From NCBI GenBank assembly GCA_900314985.1, contig OMXL01000051.1, positions 1-32,264 of the forward strand: a stretch of 32,264 bases of DNA, in the 5' to 3' direction. The position numbers were made by a program, and so were the translations under genes. This document shows positions 1-8,005 of the stretch, one piece after another. Below the pieces are notes generated by a model. The model was given only the letters and a program-made list of their open reading frames with translations. It did not search any database and had not been told where the DNA came from. This stretch comes from an uncultured Prevotellaceae bacterium (lineage in GTDB: Bacteria; Bacteroidota; Bacteroidia; Bacteroidales; Bacteroidaceae). How positions within the stretch are numbered: the stretch's first letter is position 1; the number at the start of each line of letters is the position of its first letter.

Positions 1-1
1 C

Positions 2-139
2 ATCCGTCAGTATCTCGCTGAGCATCCTGACCACTTCGATCCTCGTCAGTATCTGAAGCCCGCTCGTGAGAACATGAAGAAGATGTACATCCACAAGATT
101 GTGAATGTGCTCGGTTCTGATGGCAAGCTCGCTGAGTAA
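2..139 (+). CDS. fba: Class II fructose-bisphosphate aldolase, C-terminal 45 residues (partial)
   Basis: Reading from base 2 to the TAA at 137-139 gives an open frame of 45 codons with no start, so the gene enters from outside the window. The peptide ends with KIVNVLGSDGKLAE, preceded by a YLKPAREN stretch. These match the conserved C-terminus of zinc-dependent class II fructose-1,6-bisphosphate aldolases of the longer bacterial type, which split fructose-1,6-bisphosphate into dihydroxyacetone phosphate and glyceraldehyde-3-phosphate in glycolysis. The zinc ligands and active site lie upstream and cannot be checked. A strong terminator follows, so this is the last gene of its transcript. Confidence 0.85.
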   Translation: MRQYLAEHPDHFDPRQYLKPARENMKKMYIHKIVNVLGSDGKLAE

Positions 140-164
140 GCAGTTACACCTTATTTATATATAT

Positions 165-200
165 AAAGGCTTTCCGAATTGGAAAGCCTTTATTGTTTTT
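165..200 (+). terminator. Rho-independent terminator of fba, probably bidirectional
   Basis: A perfect 11-bp stem (165-175 with 181-191, sequence AAAGGCTTTCC) closes a GAATT loop and is followed by ATTGTTTTT. It lies between the convergent ends of fba (139) and the DUF4831 gene (225). On the minus strand the stem is followed by the T-rich TTTATATATATAAAT, so it may end both transcripts. Confidence 0.9.
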
Positions 201-224
201 GCGATGTTTCGATACTTCGATATA

Positions 225-1286
225 TTATTTGCCCATGTCCGCATGAATCTTCTCGACAGATCCAAGGAAGGGGTTCAGCGTCATGTGGGTAACGTAGCGC
301 TTGAAGAGCGAACCACTACGCAACTCGACGAATCCGAACTGTGCGGCGTAGAGTGGGAATGTACCAATGAAGTGGTTGTCACGATGTAGTGTCATCTTGA
401 TAAGGCCTGGCACATTGACATAGAAACCACCCTCCTTCTTCTTCTCGTCGACATCGTACTTCTGGAAGGTTGTTCGGTGCGTATCCTCAATAGTCATATA
501 ATAAGGTATACCTGAGAGATCGTCTTTGTCGACAATACCGATCTTCTTTGATAGACGGAAAATAACCTCACGTTCCACTTCTTTCTCCGGACATACTATG
601 AGCGTCTGTTCGACGGTGTCACGTGTTATAGTACCAGTGAAGAGTGTCAGCAGAATCTCACGCTGTTTGTCAATTTCTTCAATCATCAGCTGCAATTGCT
701 GCTCGTCCTGTGGAATGTCTTCGGCTTCACCAGTAATGAGAGCCTGGCGGCGTTCCTGCAGTTCGATAATCTGGTCAACAGTGAGCTCGGCCATCTTGGC
801 AGTGCTACCTGCAGACAGTACTTCAGCATTGAGATACTGTTTGGGATCTGGTTGCTTCGACTTCGGACTTGGTTTGAAAGGTACGCGCGGCTTTAAAGGT
901 ATGGGGTCTGCATTGATAGACTGCAAAACGCCATCATCGCTAAGATGGAACTCTGCATTCTCGCACTTACCGCCCTTAGTCTTCACATAAAAACACTTGG
1001 TGGTGTCAATAACGCCAATCTGTGTCAGTCCGTAGTTGACAATGCTATAGGTAATCTCTTCCTCCTGGCCGATGCCGCGCAGACGCAGATACTTCTCTCC
1101 GTATTTGGCGAACATGCCCGGTGTATATGTCTTCTTTTCAACTTGCAAGCTGAACTCAATAGCGGTCTTGGGCAGATAATAGTAAATACCTTCCGCTGTA
1201 CGACCGGGTTTCATCGGTGTTGACTGTTGTTGTGCCATAGCAACGATGCTGCACAAAAACATGGCTGCAAAAAGTAATTTTTTCAT
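225..1286 (-). CDS. DUF4831 family exported protein
   Basis: A 353-residue protein with a clear signal peptide (MKK, hydrophobic core, cleavage likely after AMA near residue 18, followed by QQQ). It resembles the DUF4831 family, exported proteins of Bacteroidetes with no established function. The early segment EGIYYYLPKTAIEF and the tyrosine-rich region after it are typical of the family as I remember it. There is no lipobox cysteine, so it is probably periplasmic or secreted rather than lipid-anchored. The gene begins 13 bases after nnr stops and is probably co-transcribed with it, although nothing in the protein suggests a link to nicotinamide repair. Family assignment is from pattern memory, not a search. 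Confidence 0.75.
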   Translation of the reverse strand: MKKLLFAAMFLCSIVAMAQQQSTPMKPGRTAEGIYYYLPKTAIEFSLQVEKKTYTPGMFAKYGEKYLRLRGIGQEEEITYSIVNYGLTQIGVIDTTKCFYVKTKGGKCENAEFHLSDDGVLQSINADPIPLKPRVPFKPSPKSKQPDPKQYLNAEVLSAGSTAKMAELTVDQIIELQERRQALITGEAEDIPQDEQQLQLMIEEIDKQREILLTLFTGTITRDTVEQTLIVCPEKEVEREVIFRLSKKIGIVDKDDLSGIPYYMTIEDTHRTTFQKYDVDEKKKEGGFYVNVPGLIKMTLHRDNHFIGTFPLYAAQFGFVELRSGSLFKRYVTHMTLNPFLGSVEKIHADMGK

Positions 1287-1299
1287 GTATCTATCGTTT

Positions 1300-2814
1300 T
1301 TAGTCTTTCAGTCTTTTGAATGCTCGTGGAATATAACGGATGATATCACTGGCCAGCAGACTTTCTTCGCCAAGATCTATAGCGGCCAAGTCACCAGCCA
1401 GTCCGTGTAAGTAGACACCCACCATGCAGGCTTCTTTGGGCTGATAGCCACGAGCCAAGAGACCCGTGATGATGCCTGTCAGTACGTCGCCACTGCCAGC
1501 AGTAGCCATACCAGCATTGCCTGTGGGGTTAAACATCACATGACCGTCGGCCATGCATATAGCAGTATAATGTCCCTTCAGAATAACGATGCCTTGTAGG
1601 CGCTCGGCCAGATTGCAGGCCTTGGTCAGTCGCTCATAGCTATCGGCAGAGTGACCTTCCAAACGGTCGAATTCTTTGGGATGTGGGGTTAGAATAATTC
1701 CTTTAGGTAGTTGCTGTAGCCACGCACGGTGGTTTGCCAGAATATTGAGTGCATCGGCATCGGCAACAATTGGGCATTGGGTGCGTCGCAATTGAGCGAT
1801 GAGGGCGATGGCTGTCTGTTCGCTTTGTCCCAAACCAGGTCCTATGCCCAGTGCGTTATAGTCTTCTGTATCCACTGCTTCTGCAAAGATGGTTTCCTCA
1901 GAACCAGTCTGGATGACGGCCTCGGGAACTGTCTGCTGAATGATGGGGATGTTACGTTTGGGGGAATTGATGGTAAGTTTGCCTACACCAGAGCGGAGAC
2001 AGGCTTTGGCAGCCAGTATCGCTGCTCCAGCCATGCAGTAGCTACCTGCAACAAGCAGTGCATTACCCATTTGTCCTTTGTGAGCAAAGGGATTGCGAGA
2101 GAGAAGGCAACGGCATATGTCGTTCTCCTCGAGTACTGTGTAGGATGCTTCCATCTTCTGGATACCTTCCTGGCTAAGACGGATATCCAATACTCGCAAT
2201 TGTCCGACGAACTGTTGGTTCTCAGCGAAAAAGAATGATAACTTAGGCTGTTGCAGGGTGAGCGTCATGTGGGCTCGGATGATGTTGGCTCTGACATTGT
2301 AGGTATTGTCTTCGGCCATCAGTCCTGAAGGCATGTCAATGCTGATAATCTTCGATGGTGAGGCATTAATGTATTTCACCAAAGAAGAGAAACCGCCTGC
2401 CAGTGGCTTGTTGAGTCCGGAACCGAACAAACCGTCGATAACCAGTGTCTGTTCGTCAAGAACGGGTGGGTCAAATTCTTGAGTGACCTCTACGAACTGC
2501 TTGATGTGCTTATTGTCTTCCAACAACTTCTTGTTGGCAGCGCAGTCTGCTGACAGATGTCCACTGATGTTGAACAAATAGGCAGTAATCTGATAGCCCT
2601 GTTCAGCCAGCATACGTGCTACGGCTAAAGCGTCGCCACCATTATTGCCAGGGCCGGCAAACACCACAACGGGCGTTGCTGTGCCCCACACCTCGGTAAT
2701 AGCACGCGCCATCGTTTGGGCGGCACGTTCCATCAGATTGATACTTGAGATAGGCTCGTTCTCAATGGTGTATTTGTCAAGCTCTTTAATCTGAGCACTC
2801 GTGAATATCTTCAT
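1300..2814 (-). CDS. nnr: Bifunctional NAD(P)H-hydrate epimerase / ADP-dependent NAD(P)H-hydrate dehydratase
   Basis: A 504-residue fusion enzyme that repairs hydrated NADH and NADPH. The N-terminal half is the YjeF_N epimerase domain, with the nucleotide-binding loop GPGNNGGD near residues 54-61. The C-terminal half is the ribokinase-like dehydratase domain, with the GSGDVLTGIITGLLARG signature near residue 440 that carries the catalytic Asp and binds ADP. Length and domain order match the normal bacterial fusion. The ATG at 2812-2814 lies only 8 bases from a -7-type box at 2823-2830, so the 5' leader is predicted to be a few bases long. It is divergent from hpt. Confidence 0.95.
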   Translation of the reverse strand: MKIFTSAQIKELDKYTIENEPISSINLMERAAQTMARAITEVWGTATPVVVFAGPGNNGGDALAVARMLAEQGYQITAYLFNISGHLSADCAANKKLLEDNKHIKQFVEVTQEFDPPVLDEQTLVIDGLFGSGLNKPLAGGFSSLVKYINASPSKIISIDMPSGLMAEDNTYNVRANIIRAHMTLTLQQPKLSFFFAENQQFVGQLRVLDIRLSQEGIQKMEASYTVLEENDICRCLLSRNPFAHKGQMGNALLVAGSYCMAGAAILAAKACLRSGVGKLTINSPKRNIPIIQQTVPEAVIQTGSEETIFAEAVDTEDYNALGIGPGLGQSEQTAIALIAQLRRTQCPIVADADALNILANHRAWLQQLPKGIILTPHPKEFDRLEGHSADSYERLTKACNLAERLQGIVILKGHYTAICMADGHVMFNPTGNAGMATAGSGDVLTGIITGLLARGYQPKEACMVGVYLHGLAGDLAAIDLGEESLLASDIIRYIPRAFKRLKD

Positions 2815-2822
2815 TCAGTATG

Positions 2823-2830
2823 CAAAAATA
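2823..2830 (-). promoter_or_regulatory. -7 promoter box of nnr
   Basis: On the minus strand this reads TATTTTTG, matching TAnnTTTG. A TTG sits 17 bases upstream, a little closer than the usual 19-21. The box ends 8 bases before the nnr ATG. Confidence 0.45.
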
Positions 2831-2873
2831 CGAAAAATATGTTATACAATACCTATATTTGCAAAAAAAATTG

Positions 2874-2881
2874 TAATTTTG
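2874..2881 (+). promoter_or_regulatory. -7 promoter box of the hpt-adk-obgE operon
   Basis: TAATTTTG matches the TAnnTTTG element and ends 24 bases before the hpt ATG. No TTTG at the expected 19-21-base spacing was found; one lies 12 bases upstream. Confidence 0.45.
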
Positions 2882-2905
2882 TGCCAAAATTCATGTTTTT
2901 TAAAA

Positions 2906-3445
2906 ATGAGCGTAGTTAAAATCAAGGACAAAACATTTAAAACGTCCATTTCTCAAGAAGAGATTCAAAAGAGAATCAAGGAGGTCGCAGCACAGATTAA
3001 TGAGGATATGGCGGATAAGAATCCGCTCTTTCTCGGCGTGTTGAATGGCGCTTTTATTTTTGCTGCAGACTTGCTGCGTGAGATTACCATTCCTTGCGAG
3101 ATTTCTTTTGTAAAACTTGCTTCGTATCAAGGAATTATGTCAACGGGTAAGGTTAAGGAAGTGATGGGTATCAACGAGGACCTAACGGGTCGAACCATCA
3201 TTATCATTGAGGATATCGTTGACACAGGCCGCACCATGAAACAGATGATAGAATCGCTGGGCACCCGCAATCCAGCTGCTGTACACATCTGCGCCTTGTT
3301 CCTTAAACCCGATAAGCTACAGGAGCCTATCGATGTAGACTATGCATGCTTCTCTATTCCCAATGATTTTATTGTGGGCTACGGACTGGACTACGACCAA
3401 CAAGGCCGTAACCTTAAAGAGATTTATACCTTAGTAGAAGAATAA
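2906..3445 (+). CDS. hpt: Hypoxanthine (guanine) phosphoribosyltransferase
   Basis: A 179-residue enzyme that joins hypoxanthine or guanine to phosphoribosyl pyrophosphate in purine salvage in the cytoplasm. The PRPP-binding motif EDIVDTGRTM is at residues 102-111. The conserved loop LGVLNGAFIFAADLLR is near residues 43-58, and the C-terminal purine-site segment FIVGYGLDYD is present. I place the start at the ATG at 2906 because it gives the normal family length and begins just after a promoter box. An in-frame ATG at 2801 would add 35 residues overlapping the divergent nnr gene and the promoter. First gene of a plus-strand operon with adk, obgE and an M23 peptidase. Confidence 0.95.
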   Translation: MSVVKIKDKTFKTSISQEEIQKRIKEVAAQINEDMADKNPLFLGVLNGAFIFAADLLREITIPCEISFVKLASYQGIMSTGKVKEVMGINEDLTGRTIIIIEDIVDTGRTMKQMIESLGTRNPAAVHICALFLKPDKLQEPIDVDYACFSIPNDFIVGYGLDYDQQGRNLKEIYTLVEE

Positions 3446-3577
3446 GCTATGAGAGAAGTACATCTGCCACACCTGCCCAGTGATGTAGAGGCCCGTAACA
3501 AGGACCTCATAGCAGACGTGTGGTATAAGGGAAAAGAAACACAAATCAAACAAGACCAACAAAACATAAGAATCAGG

Positions 3578-4150
3578 ATGAAGAACATTGTAATTTTTGG
3601 TGCTCCCGGATCAGGAAAGGGAACACAGAGCGATTTGATGATTGAACACTATGGTTTGGGACATATCTCTACGGGTGATGTGCTCCGCAACGAAATTAAG
3701 AATGGTACAGAACTTGGCAAGACTGCTCAGGGCTTCATTGATAATGGACAGTTGATTCCCGATGACCTGATGGTGTCTATACTTGCTAAGAAATATGACG
3801 AGTTCGGTCGTGGCCATAAGGGTGTTATCTTCGATGGTTTCCCCCGTACCATTCCACAGGCTGAGGCCTTGAAGCAGATGCTTGACGAGCGTGGTGACAA
3901 GGTCGCTGCAATGATTGAGTTGGATGTTCCTGAGGAGGAACTGATGACTCGCCTTATCAAGCGTGGTCAGGAGAGTGGTCGTGCTGATGACAACGAAGAG
4001 ACTATCAAGAAGCGCCTTGTTGTTTATCATTCTCAGACTCAGCCGCTGATTGAGTGGTATAAGAAGGAAGGTCTGCACCACCATATCAATGGTAGTGGCA
4101 CGCTGGAGCGCATCTTCGGCGATATTCAGAAAGTAATCGATAATCTGTAA
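3578..4150 (+). CDS. adk: Adenylate kinase
   Basis: A 190-residue kinase that interconverts ATP plus AMP with two ADP. The P-loop GAPGSGKGT is at residues 8-16, the AMP-site segment STGDVLRNEI follows, and the FDGFPRT motif is present. The lid region (KRGQESGRADDNEETI) is the short form without the roughly 27-residue zinc/lid insertion, as is usual in Bacteroidetes. The start at 3578 gives the standard N-terminus MKNIVIFGAPG. The frame stays open for 43 more codons to an ATG at 3449, only 3 bases after the hpt stop, so a longer product cannot be excluded. The stop codon abuts the obgE ATG directly, suggesting translational coupling. Confidence 0.93.
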   Translation: MKNIVIFGAPGSGKGTQSDLMIEHYGLGHISTGDVLRNEIKNGTELGKTAQGFIDNGQLIPDDLMVSILAKKYDEFGRGHKGVIFDGFPRTIPQAEALKQMLDERGDKVAAMIELDVPEEELMTRLIKRGQESGRADDNEETIKKRLVVYHSQTQPLIEWYKKEGLHHHINGSGTLERIFGDIQKVIDNL

Positions 4151-5323
4151 ATGGAAAGTAATTTCGTAGACTATGTAAAAATCATGTGTCGGTCGGGCAA
4201 GGGCGGTAAAGGCTCTATGCACCTGCGTCATGTGAAGTATAACCCTAACGGCGGTCCTGACGGTGGTGACGGTGGTAAGGGCGGTAGCATTATCTTGCGT
4301 GGTAATCACAATTACTGGACGCTGCTGCACCTGAAATACGAACGCCACATCTTTGCTGAACATGGAGGCAATGGCGGGCGTGACAAGTGCCATGGTACCG
4401 ATGGCAAGGACATCTATATTGATGTGCCCTGTGGTACTGTGGTATATAATGCCGAGACGGGTAAGTATGTCTGCGATATTACTTACGATGGTCAGGAAAT
4501 TGTGCTCCTCAAAGGTGGACGTGGCGGACTGGGTAATTTCCAGTTCCGTACAGCAACCAACCAGGCGCCACGCTATGCTCAGCCTGGTGAACCCATGCAG
4601 GAGATGACGATTATTCTGGAACTGAAACTATTGGCTGATGTCGGCTTGGTTGGCTTCCCTAATGCAGGTAAGTCAACCCTGCTGTCGTCGCTGTCTAATG
4701 CTCGTCCCAAGATAGCCAACTATCCGTTTACCACCATGGAACCCTCCTTGGGTATCGTAGGCTATCGCGACAATAAGTCGTTTGTGATGGCCGACATCCC
4801 TGGAATCATTGAGGGCGCAGCTGAGGGTAAGGGTTTAGGACTGCGTTTCCTGCGTCATATCGAGCGTAACTCCCTGCTACTCTTTATGGTGCCAGGCGAC
4901 ACCGATGATATTAAGCGCGAATATGAGATTCTGCTCAATGAGTTGGCTCAGTTTAATCCTGACATGCTCGACAAGCACCGTGTGTTAGCGATTACCAAGT
5001 GTGACCTGCTGGACGAGGAACTGGTAGAGATGCTGCGTGAGACATTACCTCAGGACTTGCCCTGCGTGTTTATTTCGGCTGTGGCCAATCAAGGCCTCGA
5101 CGAACTGAAGGATGTGCTGTGGCGTGAGCTTAACGCTGAGAGCAATAAGTTGGCAGCTGTGATGGCCGAAGATACCCTTGTACATCGTGACAAGGACATG
5201 ACACGCTTTGCGGAAGAGTTGGCTGACGAAGGTGAAGATGAGGACATTGAGTACGTCGATGATGTAGAAGATGTCGATGATTACGAAGATCTGGATGATC
5301 TGGAAGATTTTGAATACGAATAA
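4151..5323 (+). CDS. obgE: GTPase Obg (ribosome assembly / stress GTPase)
   Basis: A 390-residue Obg protein. Residues 1-160 form the glycine-rich Obg fold ([10 protein letters not shown]-like repeats, [11 protein letters not shown]). The GTPase domain has G1 GFPNAGKST near residue 168, G3 DIPGIIEGA near 215 and G4 TKCD near 282. The last 30 or so residues are almost all Asp, Glu and Tyr, the acidic tail common in Bacteroidetes homologues. Obg binds the 50S subunit and is involved in its maturation. The ATG immediately follows the adk TAA with no gap. Confidence 0.95.
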   Translation: MESNFVDYVKIMCRSGKGGKGSMHLRHVKYNPNGGPDGGDGGKGGSIILRGNHNYWTLLHLKYERHIFAEHGGNGGRDKCHGTDGKDIYIDVPCGTVVYNAETGKYVCDITYDGQEIVLLKGGRGGLGNFQFRTATNQAPRYAQPGEPMQEMTIILELKLLADVGLVGFPNAGKSTLLSSLSNARPKIANYPFTTMEPSLGIVGYRDNKSFVMADIPGIIEGAAEGKGLGLRFLRHIERNSLLLFMVPGDTDDIKREYEILLNELAQFNPDMLDKHRVLAITKCDLLDEELVEMLRETLPQDLPCVFISAVANQGLDELKDVLWRELNAESNKLAAVMAEDTLVHRDKDMTRFAEELADEGEDEDIEYVDDVEDVDDYEDLDDLEDFEYE

Positions 5324-5329
5324 TCCCTG

Positions 5330-6385
5330 ATGTCCATGAAGATACGTCCATTCCTGCTTGCTATTGTTGCGATGATTGCATTGTCGTCGTGTGCTCAGAC
5401 GCAGTTCACTGCGTTGGAACAGCAGCAGATCAGTATAGAGGACCCGACGCTCTTTGAGAAGTCGGATGCTTTCACTATTGATTTTAGCAGTGGACGTGAC
5501 CGTGACTACTCCTTTCCGCTGCCTGTTGGTAAGGCTAAGGTAATGTCTGACTACTCGGTAGAGATAGAGACCACAAAAGGTGATGCTGTCAAATCCATGT
5601 TTGCTGGTGTGGTACGTCTGTCAAGGCGTAGTGCCACCTATGGTAATGTCATTGTGGTGCGTCATGGTAACGGTCTGGAGACAATGTATGCCAATAATGC
5701 GGAAAACTTGGTGAAATCTGGCGACCGCGTGAAGGCAGGTCAGACCATCGCTATCGTAGGTACAGAGAAAGGACGGACGTTCTGTCGCTTTGCCCTCATG
5801 GTCAACGGTAGTCGTATCAATCCCTCCATCATATTTAGTTCTGAGAGTCATCTGCTACGTCAGCAGGTGGTGCTTTTTCAGAAGACAGCCAATTGGAAGG
5901 TTAATGTCAGTGTGATGAAGGAACCGGTGGTCGACAAGCCAGAGTCGGTACAATGGTGGAGCTATCCGCTACCGGGTGCTAAGGTAATCAGCCCGTATGG
6001 TAGCCGTGGCGGACGTCGTCATACGGGAGTGGATTTAAAAACCGTCAACAAGGACAATATCCTCGCAGCCTTCGATGGTGAGGTTGTATTCTCAGGTCCT
6101 TTCTCTGGTTATGGTAACCTGATACGTATCCGCCATGACAATGGCCTGGAAACCTATTATAGCCATAACTCCAAAAACTTAGTGAAGGTTGGTGAACAGG
6201 TGAAGGCAGGTCAGGTGATTGCTCTTACTGGACAAACAGGTCGTGCCTCAACACCTCATCTGCATTTTGAGACACGCATTGGTGGACAGGCTGTCAATCC
6301 TAATCGCTTCTTTGACCACCAGACATACAGCATCCGTTTGGATGCCTTTAATAAGAAGCGTGACGGCTACGTCATCAAGCGCTAA
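5330..6385 (+). CDS. M23 (LytM-type) peptidoglycan peptidase, lipoprotein with two LytM domains
   Basis: A 351-residue predicted lipoprotein. The lipobox ALSSC puts the lipidated cysteine at residue 21. There are two LytM-like domains. The C-terminal one (about 215-325) has the zinc motifs HTGVD (H231, D235) and HLH (H310, H312) and should be an active metallopeptidase cutting peptide cross-links. The N-terminal one (about 65-165) has the same fold pattern (GNVIVVRHGNGLETMYANN, VKAGQTIAIVG) but lacks both metal motifs, so it is a non-catalytic copy. Translation could start at 5330 or at the ATG at 5336 (MKIRPF), which gives a tidier signal peptide. It starts 6 bases after obgE and ends 7 bases short of the convergent gldH, with no terminator visible. 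Confidence 0.88.
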   Translation: MSMKIRPFLLAIVAMIALSSCAQTQFTALEQQQISIEDPTLFEKSDAFTIDFSSGRDRDYSFPLPVGKAKVMSDYSVEIETTKGDAVKSMFAGVVRLSRRSATYGNVIVVRHGNGLETMYANNAENLVKSGDRVKAGQTIAIVGTEKGRTFCRFALMVNGSRINPSIIFSSESHLLRQQVVLFQKTANWKVNVSVMKEPVVDKPESVQWWSYPLPGAKVISPYGSRGGRRHTGVDLKTVNKDNILAAFDGEVVFSGPFSGYGNLIRIRHDNGLETYYSHNSKNLVKVGEQVKAGQVIALTGQTGRASTPHLHFETRIGGQAVNPNRFFDHQTYSIRLDAFNKKRDGYVIKR

Positions 6386-6392
6386 ACAGCTA

Positions 6393-6860
6393 TTATTTCT
6401 TTTTGACCTTGATACCGATACCTGTAATACCAGGCAGTATCTCGCGTTTCATATCGTGGTGTACCGATAGGTGCAGTGAGTCACCCCGATGCAGTTGTTG
6501 GTCCTTTAGTGGAAAAGTGTATTGGTATTGACTAATACCTTGTCCTATAGCGTTGCCACGCTCGTCGATGAGGTCGCAATCAAGAGTGTCAGTCGTTGTT
6601 GCTCCTGCTGGGTAGATGGTCTGCTCAACGATAAGCCTCAAACGCATAAAAGGATATTTGTTGCTGATGCGCAGGGCCAATTCCTCTTGATATATGGCAT
6701 CGTCACTCATCCTGTTGGTTTCAAAGGTGAGCAAGTCATTCTTCTCCCACCCACCTTCGGGAGTATTCTCGTAGTGGTAATAGACGGTAGACTGCTTACA
6801 GGATGTTAGCAGCAGTATCGCCAACAGGAAGAATGACAGCAGATAATGCCTATTGGTCAT
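6393..6860 (-). CDS. gldH: Gliding motility lipoprotein GldH
   Basis: A 155-residue lipoprotein. The signal ends in LLLTSC, so the lipidated cysteine is residue 21. The early segment VYYHYENTPEGGWEKND and the late IGIKVKKK match GldH, a lipoprotein first defined in gliding Flavobacterium and present in non-gliding Bacteroidales with type IX secretion components. I chose the ATG at 6860 because it gives a proper signal peptide and overlaps the end of ricT by 11 bases. A longer frame to 6917 would prepend a strongly basic stretch overlapping the lysine-coding end of ricT. The ricT-gldH pairing is typical of the group. Role in this organism is inferred from the family only. Confidence 0.85.
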   Translation of the reverse strand: MTNRHYLLSFFLLAILLLTSCKQSTVYYHYENTPEGGWEKNDLLTFETNRMSDDAIYQEELALRISNKYPFMRLRLIVEQTIYPAGATTTDTLDCDLIDERGNAIGQGISQYQYTFPLKDQQLHRGDSLHLSVHHDMKREILPGITGIGIKVKKK

Positions 6861-7971
6861 TGCGTGGAGCTTGTGGCTTGCGGTTCTTCTTTTTCTTCTT
6901 TTTCTTTGAACGGTCAAAGCGTGCGATATTCTCCTGTGTAGCTAAATCTACAGGACCTTGTGCAGCTTTCTGTCCGCCATCGATGGTCAGGCTATTGGGC
7001 TTCTCACCACGACGGTTCATCTCAATGATCTGCTTGGCTCGTTCGGCCGTGATGGTTTCCAGATTTGCAGCGATGTTCTTGTCGGTAGAGTAGGTGATGA
7101 GGCCTGCTAGGATATCTGCTTTGAAATAGTAATAGTCAGAATCCTGTGTTTGCAGTTGGATGTCCTTAGGTGGTAACTGGCGTCCTGCCTCTACATAGTC
7201 GTCAACTTCGTAGTTCAAGCAGCATTTCAGTTTGGCACACATACCAGCCAATTTCTGTGGGTTCAGCGAAATGTCTTGGTGGCGGGCAGCCTGTGTACCT
7301 ACACTGACGAAGTTTTTCATCCAAGTGGCACAACAGAGTTCACGACCGCAGGGCCCCGTACCACCAATAAGTCCTGCCTCCTGACGTGCACCAATCTGTT
7401 TCATCTCGATGCGTACGTGGAAGGTGGCTGCAAGGTCTTTAATCAGTTGGCGGAAGTCCACACGCTCGTCAGCGATATAGTAGAAGATGGCCTTGTTGCA
7501 GTCGCCCTGATATTCTACGTCTCCAATCTTCATCTTCAGTCCCAGACCTTTGGCAATCTGGCGACTCTCAATCATCGTAGCATGCTCACGACTCTTGGCC
7601 TCCTGGTATTTCTCCATATCTACAGGACGAGCTATGCGGTATACGCGACGGATGTCGTCGGCCGACTTGAGGTTGGCCTTCTTCATTTGTATCATAGCAA
7701 GACGACCGGTCAGCGATACCACACCGATGTCGTGGCCAGGATTAGCTTCTACAGCTACGATGTCGCCCTTCTTGAGTGGCAGATTGTTGACATTATGATA
7801 GTAACCCTTTCGGGTATGTTTGAACTGTACCTCTACAAGGTCGGTAGTATCGGTATTGCCCGGCACGTCGGCCAGCCAGTCGTAGGTATTCAACTGACGA
7901 TCCTGTCGACCAACGGCATGCTTGCACAGTCCGCGGTCACAACCGGTCATAATCATGAGTTCTTTCTCCAT
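6850..7971 (-). CDS. ricT: RicT/PSP1-family protein (YaaT-like)
   Basis: A 373-residue protein with the PSP1 domain. Two conserved cysteine clusters are visible, GPCGRELCC near residue 206 and MCAKLKCCLNYE near 243, and an N-terminal CDRGLC motif. In Bacillus subtilis the homologue RicT (YaaT) is part of an Fe-S-containing complex affecting RNA processing and development; the Bacteroidetes role is not established. The C-terminus is a lysine-rich tail (seven consecutive Lys, then Asn-Arg-Lys), encoded by an A-rich tract at about 6886-6909 that could be slippage-prone. It lies between holB and gldH in a minus-strand operon led by metF. Confidence 0.85.
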   Translation of the reverse strand: MEKELMIMTGCDRGLCKHAVGRQDRQLNTYDWLADVPGNTDTTDLVEVQFKHTRKGYYHNVNNLPLKKGDIVAVEANPGHDIGVVSLTGRLAMIQMKKANLKSADDIRRVYRIARPVDMEKYQEAKSREHATMIESRQIAKGLGLKMKIGDVEYQGDCNKAIFYYIADERVDFRQLIKDLAATFHVRIEMKQIGARQEAGLIGGTGPCGRELCCATWMKNFVSVGTQAARHQDISLNPQKLAGMCAKLKCCLNYEVDDYVEAGRQLPPKDIQLQTQDSDYYYFKADILAGLITYSTDKNIAANLETITAERAKQIIEMNRRGEKPNSLTIDGGQKAAQGPVDLATQENIARFDRSKKKKKKKNRKPQAPRNDQ

Positions 7972-7977
7972 ATATGA

Positions 7978-8005
7978 TATCTCTTATCTTTTATCTCTTA
8001 TCTAT
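7978..8005. repeat. 14-bp (2 x 7) tandem repeat at the holB/ricT junction
   Basis: Two copies of a 14-bp unit, TATCTCTTATCTTT (7978-7991) and TATCTCTTATCTAT (7992-8005), each made of two related heptamers starting with TATCT. The array fills the space between ricT and holB and covers the holB stop codon (8002-8004). On the coding strand it reads as AGATA-type units. Confidence 0.75.

Noticed and set aside
2801-2905. N-terminal extension of hpt from the ATG at 2801
   Set aside because: It would overlap the nnr start and contain the promoter; the product would be 35 residues longer than the family.
3611-4393. Long antisense open frame (260 codons, minus) over adk and obgE
   Set aside because: It overlaps two well-recognised genes on the other strand, has no family motif, and is an expected by-product of their codon use.
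7276-7977. 233-codon plus-strand frame over ricT
   Set aside because: Opposite to a gene with clear conserved cysteine motifs; no recognisable protein features.
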